A stretch of DNA of 64,000 nt from CAYYYP01 sp964475985 (GTDB lineage Bacteria > Bdellovibrionota > UBA1018 > CAYHWW01). The position numbers were made by a program, and so were the translations under genes. Shown here in pieces: positions 24,518-32,237 of this stretch. Each line of letters opens with the position of its first letter. Within the stretch, counting starts at the first letter, position 1. Below the pieces are notes generated by a model that did no database searches, was not told the DNA's origin, and saw nothing but the letters and a program-made list of their open reading frames with translations. The DNA lies in the NCBI GenBank assembly GCA_964475985.1, contig CAYYYP010000001.1:137971-201970 (forward strand). Reading direction: 5' to 3'.

Positions 24518-25405
24518 TTAAGCTGCCTCCACTTCGTGATTCGCGGGTGGCCAAAGTAGATTTGTGACGCATTTAAGCTTGCCGCTGACAGAATTTTTCT
24601 TCGGAACTTCGTTGACCAACCCGCTGACGCTGCGACCCTGGAATCCAACGAGGATTTTTGCGAAGCGAAAAATATCGAGTAAAGGATCAGAAGCGCTCAC
24701 GGCTCCGGGGGCCTGAGATAAGAGGCAACCCAGACGATGATCAAGACCCTTAATGCCAGGGATGTTGCCACTTCGTAACAATTCGCAGGTGCGACGATAT
24801 TTTTCTACATCCAACGCAGCGCTAGACTTGTTAGCGGTCGCCAAAATTTTTTCAATTTCACTTTGGGGTGCCGACCTTCCACCTTGGAATACACCCCATT
24901 CGGCGGCAAAAACCGTACTCACAAAAGTTTTTAGGAATTCAGGGTCCGTGTAGCCCAGAAGTAGCGCTAAAATTCCGGAGCTCGTCGCAGTGAAGAGTGA
25001 CCGTTCAAAAACGGCTAAAGACAAGTCGGATAATGCCAAAATAATTTCAGGCCCCGGCGCATTCAAAATTTTCAAACAAAGCCAAGCCGCGACTTCTACA
25101 TCCACAAACCGGCCGATTCCCGGGGACACTTCAGCCGTTTCAATGAACAACGGACAGAAAAGCTCTATGACCCACTTTAAATTTTCACGAATGGTGGCTC
25201 CCTTTTCAAAGGATGCCTGATCTGCATCATTCAAAATTTCAAGGAGCGTCGTCGCCGTTGCCTGAAGCATGGGGTACCGCTCCATTAAAGGTGGTTCCTG
25301 CGTATAAATTTCCGGGAATTTTTTTATTTTTTCTAAGAACTTTGCGTCAATGGGTTGCAGACGAGAAAGGAGGTTCACCTTGTTCTGATTGAGTTTCAAA
25401 AGCAC
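24518..25405 (-). CDS. Helical protein of unknown function, partner of the 972-residue repeat protein
   Basis: The 295-residue product starts with GTG, preceded by a G-run (AGGGGGG) at good spacing. It is predicted largely alpha-helical and soluble, with hydrophobic helices such as VEVAAWLCLKILN and GILALLLGYTDPEFLKTFVSTVF. There is no signal peptide. I recognise no family. Its stop codon abuts the ATG of the repeat protein without a gap, so the two are almost surely made from one mRNA and may bind each other. A short hairpin lies just before its ribosome site. Confidence 0.6.
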   Translation of the reverse strand: MLLKLNQNKVNLLSRLQPIDAKFLEKIKKFPEIYTQEPPLMERYPMLQATATTLLEILNDADQASFEKGATIRENLKWVIELFCPLFIETAEVSPGIGRFVDVEVAAWLCLKILNAPGPEIILALSDLSLAVFERSLFTATSSGILALLLGYTDPEFLKTFVSTVFAAEWGVFQGGRSAPQSEIEKILATANKSSAALDVEKYRRTCELLRSGNIPGIKGLDHRLGCLLSQAPGAVSASDPLLDIFRFAKILVGFQGRSVSGLVNEVPKKNSVSGKLKCVTNLLWPPANHEVEAA

Positions 25406-25419
25406 GCAGATGCCCCCCT

Positions 25420-25438
25420 GCGCTAGGGAGCCTAGCGC
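25420..25438. promoter_or_regulatory. 8-bp inverted repeat just upstream of the 24518-25405 gene
   Basis: GCGCTAGG, GAG, CCTAGCGC form a perfect 8-bp stem. It lies about 15 bases upstream of the GTG start, next to the G-run ribosome site. It could be an operator for a dimeric regulator or an RNA hairpin limiting translation. It is not followed by a T-run. Confidence 0.45.
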
Positions 25439-25596
25439 TAAAGAATCGGGAGCGATTCGGGTCAGATTTTCTAAACTGCCTTGAATTTTAGAAATGGTGG
25501 CCTCTCCTCATCAACATCTTTTTCGGAGACCGGCTTGCATTTAAAGATAGGAAAGTTTGACACCTCTCCACAAGATCGCTGTAATGGGGGCACTTT

Positions 25597-26343
25597 ATGT
25601 CGCACCGTTCTGATGAACCCATCCAGGTCATTCTTCAAAGAGGCAATTCTTACCCACGTACCCTGAAGTTATCAAAACAATCCATTGATCGCTTCCTTAT
25701 GGCCGTGCTTTTTGCCTCCATCATAGGCGTGGCGGCATTAGGGGTATCCTTGCGTTTAGGTTACCTCTGGTATTCCGGCGTGAAACCGGCCGTGGCCGAG
25801 AAAACAAATTCCATCGAAACCGACGTCGACTCCATGAAGCCTACCGACAATCAGGCCTTGCAGGAGCAGGTGGGCATTCTCACCGCCCGAATTAAAAACC
25901 TGACGGCACAGCAGGACGCTAAATTTGAGCTTGAAACCAAAGGGGCTGTGTTTTCCCTTTTTTCGCCCAACGTCATCGACAAAACTAAAGACCAAGACCA
26001 GATTTCCGCGAAAAATTTCGCTTTCAAAGCTGGTCGAGTGCCGAGCCTTAGTTTTGAGCTGCATAACAACCACCCGGATCAGAGTGTTCAAAAGGGCTAT
26101 ATCGTAGTGCTCGCGCGCAATCGCGGTCAAATCTTATCCTACCCTGACATCATGAATATTAAGGGCCCCTACCTCCTTGACTTTGAACATGGTGAATCAT
26201 TCCAGGTGGCAAGATTCCGAATGGTGAACGCTCAATTTGAGGGGCTTGAAGATTCCGAACCACAGTTTCATTTCCAGGTGCTGATCTTCACGCGCGCGGG
26301 CGAGCTATTGCTCAATCTTTTGAGTGAGGTCAGTAAAAAATGA
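25597..26343 (+). CDS. Single-pass membrane protein coupled to a bactofilin
   Basis: One membrane helix lies at about residues 33-55 (FLMAVLFASIIGVAALGVSLRLGYLW) after a basic N-terminus, so the bulk should face the periplasm. A short coiled stretch (LQEQVGILTARIKNL) follows, then a beta-rich domain of about 130 residues (GYIVVLARNRGQILSYP, FQVLIFTRAGELLLN). GGGGG precedes the ATG. Its stop overlaps the bactofilin ATG by 4 bases. Bactofilins are often paired with membrane-bound M23 peptidases; this one lacks peptidase motifs but has a similar topology. It may anchor the bactofilin polymer to the membrane and wall. Confidence 0.65.
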   Translation: MSHRSDEPIQVILQRGNSYPRTLKLSKQSIDRFLMAVLFASIIGVAALGVSLRLGYLWYSGVKPAVAEKTNSIETDVDSMKPTDNQALQEQVGILTARIKNLTAQQDAKFELETKGAVFSLFSPNVIDKTKDQDQISAKNFAFKAGRVPSLSFELHNNHPDQSVQKGYIVVLARNRGQILSYPDIMNIKGPYLLDFEHGESFQVARFRMVNAQFEGLEDSEPQFHFQVLIFTRAGELLLNLLSEVSKK

Positions 26344-26711
26344 ATTTGCAAATTAATCTTCTGGGAGAAACTACGCGGGTGGAAGGCAAATTGGTCTTAA
26401 GTGATCACTCCACTTTTCACGGGCAACTTCAGGGCGAGTTGGTAGGTGAACCACGTTCAACTATAATTATTGGATCCCACGGGACGGTGAATGGTACGAT
26501 TCACGGCGACTCCATCATCATCGACGGGTTTGTCCGGGGCGATGTGAAGGCGTCCAGCAAGGTCATCATTAGCGAAACGGGAAGGCTCGTCGGAAACGTG
26601 CGGGCGCCAAACTTTTCCATTCATTTCGGCGGGTATTTTGAGGGCAAATGCCAAATGATCAAAGGAAGTCCGAAAGAGACTTCCGCACCGACTTCAGTTC
26701 TGCCTGCTTAA
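26340..26711 (+). CDS. Bactofilin-family cytoskeletal protein
   Basis: Bactofilins polymerise into filaments through a right-handed beta-helix core and direct local wall growth and cell shape. The repeats are visible as successive short strands with a G at the turn: GKLVLSDHSTFHGQLQGEL, STIIIGSHGTVNGTIHGD, SIIIDGFVRGDVKASSK, GRLVGNVRAPNF. The length of 123 is normal. It is translationally coupled to the membrane protein before it (ATGA). Its last 53 bases overlap the end of the M16 peptidase gene on the other strand. Confidence 0.9.
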   Translation: MNLQINLLGETTRVEGKLVLSDHSTFHGQLQGELVGEPRSTIIIGSHGTVNGTIHGDSIIIDGFVRGDVKASSKVIISETGRLVGNVRAPNFSIHFGGYFEGKCQMIKGSPKETSAPTSVLPA

Positions 26712-28083
26712 GGGAAGCTTCAATTTTCTTACCGTCCCCCACCACTACGATGCGTAAGCCCTCCAGGTTGAAGTTGCGCTGAACCGCCGCTCGCAAAGTC
26801 GCTGGGGTCACGGCATCTAAACGTTTTTTATAGATATCCAGAAAATCCCCCGGCAGGCCGTTGAGAAGAGTTACAAAAAACATTTGTGCGATGTTATAAC
26901 GATCCTGAAGGAACAGATCAAAGCTGCCCTTCATGTAAGTTTTGATTTTCCCTAGCTCCTCGTCCGTAACTTGGTGGTCGTAAACAAAACTATTAAGTAC
27001 GCGCCTAATTTCCTTCACCAAGGGCCCAGCATTCTCGGTGCGACCAGCGCTAGTGACCTGATAGGTTCCACGGCTCTTTGCATATTCGAAAACCCCCGCA
27101 ATGGAATAACTCAAACCCATTTCTTCCCTGACTCTCTGATTAAAGCGGCTGGAAAAAGGTCCACTTAAAATATTTTCCGCAACCTCGAGCTCAAAAAAGT
27201 CGGGGGTATTCATCCCGGGGCCTACAAAGCCCATGGAGAGATGACAATCAGAAATTCCTGGTCGGTCGATCACCACTACCGTATGGGAATCAATTCCCTC
27301 AAGGACCCCAGGTTTATGGTCCGCTCCTCCTGTTAATTTCGGCGATACATTGATTTTCTTTCTCGCCTTGATTCCCGCCCGCCACTTTTCGAATCTTTCT
27401 AAGAATGGGTTTAAGACTTCCTCTGGACGCTGCCCACCGATGACGAGCAACTTAGGTTTCGCTTCTCTTAAAAACAGCTCATAAGTAAATTTTGCATAAC
27501 TCGCTTTCATCTTCTCAAGGTCACTGGCGTATCCAAATAAAGGCCGCTCCCAAGGCGTGCCCATTAAAATGAGTTGATCTAAAATGTAATCGCCGATGGC
27601 GGGGGCCGACTCCTTAAGCTGCTCAATGCCTTGCAAGCGCGTTCGCAGCAAGCGCTGAAAAGTTGCTTCGTTGAAAGAGGGTGCCGACAAAAGATCAAAA
27701 CTTGCGTCTAAGATTTTTTCAACGTTACGATTTAGCCCATTAATGGTGAAGGTCGTTTCTTCCCGAGAAATGGAATCACTGATACCTCCGGCCAATTCAT
27801 CCATGTAAGATTCAATCTGGGATTCCGAAAAATTTTTTGAACCACGCAATAGAGAAGCCATGGCGAGACTCAAGGCGCCGGAAGCTCCGGGTGCATCATT
27901 CTGCGCGCCTTGATCGAGGCTGATAAGCACCCTAAACAACGGCAAATGCCCTTTAAAATAATAAACGTCAAAACCTTCTTTGGTCTGAAGCTTCTGATAT
28001 TCCGGCACTACCCGTGGTTCTGCAGAGGCTGATAGCATCTGAAAAAAACCAAGAAACCAAATGATGAGGAAGGTCTTTTTCAT
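26659..28083 (-). CDS. M16-family peptidase-like protein, inactive partner
   Basis: A signal peptide (SASAEP, cut near residue 22) precedes the two-lobed M16 fold: LRGSKNFSESQIESYMDELAGGISDS in the first lobe and LSGPFSSRFNQRVREEMGLSYSI in the second. The inverted zinc motif H-x-x-E-H is absent at its expected place (GALSLAMASLLRG). The second-lobe R/Y-type motif is kept. It is therefore probably the non-catalytic half of a heterodimer with the upstream gene. It overlaps that gene by 4 bases (ATGA), so the subunits are likely made in equal amounts. Expected location: periplasm. Confidence 0.87.
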   Translation of the reverse strand: MKKTFLIIWFLGFFQMLSASAEPRVVPEYQKLQTKEGFDVYYFKGHLPLFRVLISLDQGAQNDAPGASGALSLAMASLLRGSKNFSESQIESYMDELAGGISDSISREETTFTINGLNRNVEKILDASFDLLSAPSFNEATFQRLLRTRLQGIEQLKESAPAIGDYILDQLILMGTPWERPLFGYASDLEKMKASYAKFTYELFLREAKPKLLVIGGQRPEEVLNPFLERFEKWRAGIKARKKINVSPKLTGGADHKPGVLEGIDSHTVVVIDRPGISDCHLSMGFVGPGMNTPDFFELEVAENILSGPFSSRFNQRVREEMGLSYSIAGVFEYAKSRGTYQVTSAGRTENAGPLVKEIRRVLNSFVYDHQVTDEELGKIKTYMKGSFDLFLQDRYNIAQMFFVTLLNGLPGDFLDIYKKRLDAVTPATLRAAVQRNFNLEGLRIVVVGDGKKIEASLKQAELKSVRKSLSDFL

Positions 28084-29588
28084 GATTTGGCCTTTCTTTG
28101 CGCTGCTTTTTTGTTCGTTTGCGTGACGCCAGGCTTAACGATGAACACAACGCGCCGCTTAGGATCCAGATATTGTTTGGCCACTCGATATAAATCGCTG
28201 ATATTTACTTTTTGATAAGCTTCTAAAAGCTCAAAGACCTTGGTGTAATCTCGATAATTGAATTCGCCTTGAGCCAACCAAGACGAGAGGCCCAGCGGAG
28301 TGCGGGCTCCTTCAAGAATGCTGAGCTCGATTTGATTTTTCACTCGGCCCAGGGCCGCATCAAGGCTTGAATCTTGGCCGCGACGCACGGAGGCAATGAG
28401 TCCGTCCAGGGCATGCAAGAGTTCTTGGGCCGTGTGGCCCTTACGCACTTGACTGGTGATACTCATATGCGAAGGCAGGATAGAGAGATCAAGCTCGGCA
28501 CTCACCCCTACCGCTAACTGTTTTCTTCGCACGAGGACTTCATTGGCCTGGGAGCTTCCCATTCCAAGTAGGCTCCACATAAGCATGGTTAACGCAGGAA
28601 CATCGGGATGACTGAAGCCAGGCATGCGGTATCCCACCAGAAGAGTTTCTGCTTCTACTGGTTTTTTCACGACGAAAGTTTTTGATGGCGGCAAAGGGCC
28701 AGGAGTGGGCACCGTAAATTCTTTGGCGTCAGCCCGCAAATTTCGGGGAATTTTTGAAAATGGCGCAACGTCGGCATCTGCATTTTTCCAATGCCCATAT
28801 TGATCACGAATTTTCCCAAGGATTTCTTCAGAGTCGAAATCTCCCGCAACTACGATGAGTAAATTAGCCGGAGCATAGTATTTTTTAAAAAACTCACGGC
28901 AGTCTTCGATACGCAATTGTTCTAAATCTAACATTGAACCGATGACGGGCCGTCCATAAGGATGACTGCCATATAGCTTCGCTTGGAAATCCTCCAACGC
29001 TTGGGTCAGGAAATTAGACTCCACCCGCAGCCGACGCTCCTCCTGCACAATGGGTTTCTCGAGCAAAAGTTTTTCTTCCGTCAAATTTAAATTCAAAAAC
29101 CGATCGGCCTCCAATTCCACGACCAAAGGTAGGGCGTGAGACGAAACCACCGCGTAAAAAACCGTCATTTCTTTGGTCGTGTACGCGTTGACTTGCGCTC
29201 CCCGCGCCTCGAGTTCCTGAAAATAGGCCGTGCCAGGATGTTTTTCGGTGCCCTTGAACATCAGATGCTCAAAAAGGTGCGCAAGGCCAGTTTTTCCTGG
29301 CTGTTCATAACTGGAACCCACGTCAACCATGGTGGTGTAGCTTACGATGGGCACGGAGTGCTCTTCCACGAGCAGTACCCTGAGACCATTGTCCAAAACG
29401 GCTCGCTGAATTTTTACGCCCTCCAAAAATTTTTGCAGCAATGTAGTGGACGAAGAATACTGACCTTGGGCAGCATTCACTGCAGGCGCCGGTGACGAAT
29501 TTTTCTTTTGCCCGGAAGAACAACCGACTATGCTGAGCAGGATACAAATAAGAAGTTTAGCGTGTAGACCACGGGGCATGGAATCCAT
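28080..29588 (-). CDS. M16-family zinc metallopeptidase, catalytic subunit, lipoprotein
   Basis: The catalytic motif HLFEH is present in GLAHLFEHLMFKGTEKHPG, with the downstream Glu in the VEADRFLNLNLTEEKL region, as in M16B peptidases. Starting at 29588 (MDSMPRGLH) gives a signal that ends in the lipobox SIVGC; the longest frame begins at 29660 and would overlap the divergent gene. As a lipoprotein it should be tethered to the envelope and pair with the inactive M16 partner encoded just after it. The likely job is degrading peptides or unfolded proteins in the periplasm; the true substrate is unknown. Confidence 0.88.
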   Translation of the reverse strand: MDSMPRGLHAKLLICILLSIVGCSSGQKKNSSPAPAVNAAQGQYSSSTTLLQKFLEGVKIQRAVLDNGLRVLLVEEHSVPIVSYTTMVDVGSSYEQPGKTGLAHLFEHLMFKGTEKHPGTAYFQELEARGAQVNAYTTKEMTVFYAVVSSHALPLVVELEADRFLNLNLTEEKLLLEKPIVQEERRLRVESNFLTQALEDFQAKLYGSHPYGRPVIGSMLDLEQLRIEDCREFFKKYYAPANLLIVVAGDFDSEEILGKIRDQYGHWKNADADVAPFSKIPRNLRADAKEFTVPTPGPLPPSKTFVVKKPVEAETLLVGYRMPGFSHPDVPALTMLMWSLLGMGSSQANEVLVRRKQLAVGVSAELDLSILPSHMSITSQVRKGHTAQELLHALDGLIASVRRGQDSSLDAALGRVKNQIELSILEGARTPLGLSSWLAQGEFNYRDYTKVFELLEAYQKVNISDLYRVAKQYLDPKRRVVFIVKPGVTQTNKKAAQRKAKS

Positions 29589-29632
29589 AGACTCACATCG
29601 TATTCCATTTTTTAAGGGGAGTCTCCATACGA

Positions 29633-30568
29633 ATGCAAATCCAAAAGAGAGTGAGATCATCGCAAGCGGTCCCGAAAAAATTCAAGAATTTTCTTAACTT
29701 TGAAAAAATGCGTCCTACGCTGGATAGCGGAATTTTTTCGCTGCCAGAAGTTGCTCATGAAAAAAGGCCTCGACGGTTAGCTGCCAATTCCCTGCGAGTC
29801 ACAGTTTTAGGCTGCGGCACTTCGACCGGTACGCCCATCGTTGGGTGTTGTTGCAAAACTTGCACGTCAAAAAACCCACGTAACGAAAGGTTGCGCGCTA
29901 GTGTGTACGTCGAGGTTCAGGGATTTAAATTTTTAATCGACACTTCGCCTGACCTTCGTATGCAGTGCTTACGGAATGTGATCCACCACGTGGACGCCGT
30001 GCTTTATACCCACCCTCACGCCGACCACCTGCATGGATTCGATGAGCTTAGAACTTTGAATTTTCTTATGGGCCAAAAAATTCCTGCTTTCGCCAATGCA
30101 TGGACCATCAAGGAAATCTCCGACAAATTCGGCTACGCATTTGATGCGGATGGTCAGGAGGGCGGCGGCAAACCTAAAGTTGATGTTTACGAAATTAAAA
30201 AACCGGTTTTATTTAAGGGCATCCCAGTGGTTCCCCTACCTGTTCTGCACGGAAGAATGCCTTGCTTAGGTTACCGCATTGGGAATTTCGCTTACGTTAC
30301 TGACTGCACCAAAATACCCGATAAATCTTTGAAATTAATGAAAAATCTAGACCTACTGATTTTGGATTGCCTCCGTGATTCCCCACATCCCACCCACCTC
30401 ACCGTACCCCAGGCTCTTGCCTACGCCCGGCGTATACAAGCCAAACAAACCGTATTTACTCATATGAGCCATGATCTGGAATATTCCGCCTTTCGGAAAT
30501 CGTTGCCGAAGAGCATCGTTCCAGCTTATGACGGTATGAAACTCAGCATTGAATCAGGACTTGATTAG
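29633..30568 (+). CDS. PhnP-like metallo-beta-lactamase-fold hydrolase
   Basis: The metal-binding block THPHADHLHGFDELR is intact, along with LGCGTSTGTPIVGC, two cysteine pairs (GCCCKTC) that resemble the PhnP zinc loop, LIDTSPDLRMQ, ILDCLRDSPHPTHLT and THMSHDLEY. PhnP-like enzymes hydrolyse cyclic phosphodiesters such as ribosyl 1,2-cyclic phosphate; related proteins act on other phosphodiesters. No phosphonate genes lie nearby, so the substrate is open. The start at 29633 has AAGGGGAG upstream. That leaves about 55 residues before the core that are not typical of the family. Confidence 0.83.
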   Translation: MQIQKRVRSSQAVPKKFKNFLNFEKMRPTLDSGIFSLPEVAHEKRPRRLAANSLRVTVLGCGTSTGTPIVGCCCKTCTSKNPRNERLRASVYVEVQGFKFLIDTSPDLRMQCLRNVIHHVDAVLYTHPHADHLHGFDELRTLNFLMGQKIPAFANAWTIKEISDKFGYAFDADGQEGGGKPKVDVYEIKKPVLFKGIPVVPLPVLHGRMPCLGYRIGNFAYVTDCTKIPDKSLKLMKNLDLLILDCLRDSPHPTHLTVPQALAYARRIQAKQTVFTHMSHDLEYSAFRKSLPKSIVPAYDGMKLSIESGLD

Positions 30569-30580
30569 GAGAATTTTTTT

Positions 30581-31687
30581 ATGATTATCGGCGTTCCTAA
30601 AGAGATTAAAAATAATGAAAATCGTGTGGGCGTGGTACCCGCTGGCGTAAAAACTTTCAAAGCTCATGGCCATAGCGTTTTTGTTCAAACTCACGCAGGC
30701 CATGGCATAGGGGTCTCCGATGAAGAGTATCGCAAAGCCGGCGCCACTATTGTAGAAACCGCAAAAGAAGTTTTTTCAAAAGCTGAAATGATCGTGAAAG
30801 TGAAGGAGCCTCTCCCGGAAGAATTCAATCTTTTGCGTGAAGGCCAAATTCTTTATACCTACCTTCACCTTGCCCCTGCACCTCAGCTCACCAAAGCACT
30901 GATGGAGCGAAAAGTTTCTGCCGTTGCTTACGAAACCATCCAAGAAGAAGACGGTTCGCTTCCTCTCTTAAAACCCATGAGCGAAGTGGCTGGCCGAATG
31001 GCTACCCAAATCGGCGCGCATTATTTGCAGAAAGACAGCGGTGGCCGTGGTGTGCTTTTAGGCGGAGTGCCTGGAGTTGCCCGTTCGTCGGTAGCGATCC
31101 TCGGTGGCGGAACATCTGGAATCAACGCCGCTAAAATGGCCATTGGTTTGGGAGCTCGGGTCACTATGCTGGATATCAATCCTGCTCGCTTAGAATACTT
31201 AGATGATATTTTTGGTAATGCAGTGTCGACCCTGCATTCTAATATCGATAATATTGAAAAGACGGTCCTTGAGTCAGACCTGGTTATTGGTGCGGTGCTT
31301 GTGCCGGGCGCTAAAGCCCCTAAGCTTGTCAGCAAAGAAATCATCAGTCGGATGGCCCCTGGAACGGTCGTCGTGGATATTGCAGTGGATCAAGGTGGGT
31401 GCATCGAGACTTGTAAACCTACTAGCCATGACAATCCTACCTTTACCGTTGATGGCGTCATTCATTATTGTGTACCGAATATGCCAGGTGCCGTCGCTCG
31501 CACCTCAACTTACGCACTAACAAATGTCACTATGCATCATGCTCTTAGACTTGCGGATTTAGGCTTTAAAGAGGCCATTTCCAAAGATCGTGCTCTTTAT
31601 AAAGGAGTCAACGTCTTCAATGGCAAAGTTTCCTATCTTCAAGTCGCCAAAGATCTTGGGCTTCCCTATGAAGAGGTTCGCGTTTAA
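30581..31687 (+). CDS. ald: Alanine dehydrogenase
   Basis: The enzyme interconverts L-alanine and pyruvate plus ammonia with NAD. Hallmarks are the opening MIIGVPKEIKNNENRV, the substrate lysine in VKVKEPLPEE, YLHLAPAPQL with the catalytic His near residue 96, and the Rossmann motif VAILGGGTSGINAAKMA. The length of 368 is standard. AGGAG sits before the ATG. It follows the PhnP-like gene after 12 bases and may be co-transcribed with it. Confidence 0.96.
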   Translation: MIIGVPKEIKNNENRVGVVPAGVKTFKAHGHSVFVQTHAGHGIGVSDEEYRKAGATIVETAKEVFSKAEMIVKVKEPLPEEFNLLREGQILYTYLHLAPAPQLTKALMERKVSAVAYETIQEEDGSLPLLKPMSEVAGRMATQIGAHYLQKDSGGRGVLLGGVPGVARSSVAILGGGTSGINAAKMAIGLGARVTMLDINPARLEYLDDIFGNAVSTLHSNIDNIEKTVLESDLVIGAVLVPGAKAPKLVSKEIISRMAPGTVVVDIAVDQGGCIETCKPTSHDNPTFTVDGVIHYCVPNMPGAVARTSTYALTNVTMHHALRLADLGFKEAISKDRALYKGVNVFNGKVSYLQVAKDLGLPYEEVRV

Positions 31688-31696
31688 CCTGAGAGA

Positions 31697-32233
31697 GTGC
31701 ACCACTCTTTTCAGAATCGTTCCTTTATAAAAAGAAATTTCAATCGTTCACGGCAGTTGGGAAAAGTCAGCATGCAGATGATTCTCATTGCTGTAAACAC
31801 TCTCGCCGTCGCTGGCGTCCTTGGAATGTTCATTTACACTAAACTACTTTGGGAACGGCCCCCTATTTTAGAAACGGCCGAACTTAAGGAAAAGAAGAAC
31901 GAGTCAAAGAAAAAGTCAGGCGATCAGGAGCGGGTCATGGTGAATATGGATGACATTCGCATCAATATCGCTTCGACAAGTTCTACCAGTCATTACGTAA
32001 ACCTTCAGATGGCACTGGAATGCGCCAACGAGGAAATGGCCGACTTAGTGAAGGCTAATATGACCAGGCTCATGGACAAAACGCTTTCCATTTACAATCG
32101 CAAAGATTTTGATGATCTCAATACCATTCAGGGCCGCCTGATCCTTAAAGAGCAACTCATGGATGAATTCAATCAAATGCTGGATGCAAATGCGGTGACG
32201 GATATTTTTTACAATACGTTTCTCTTGCAGTGA
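31697..32233 (+). CDS. FliL-like single-pass membrane protein
   Basis: A membrane helix (ILIAVNTLAVAGVLGMFIYT) is followed by a charged linker and a C-terminal domain with the FliL pattern: VNLQMALECANEEMADLVKANM, then a helix with LILKEQLMDEFNQML, ending VTDIFYNTFLLQ. FliL proteins belong to the stomatin-like group that surrounds flagellar stators. No flagellar gene lies nearby, so this may be a FliL relative serving another motor or stress function. The longest frame starts GTG at 31697; ATG at 31772 is an alternative and would leave a very short cytoplasmic tail. It lies 9 bases after ald. Confidence 0.68.
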   Translation: MHHSFQNRSFIKRNFNRSRQLGKVSMQMILIAVNTLAVAGVLGMFIYTKLLWERPPILETAELKEKKNESKKKSGDQERVMVNMDDIRINIASTSSTSHYVNLQMALECANEEMADLVKANMTRLMDKTLSIYNRKDFDDLNTIQGRLILKEQLMDEFNQMLDANAVTDIFYNTFLLQ

Positions 32234-32237
32234 GCGC

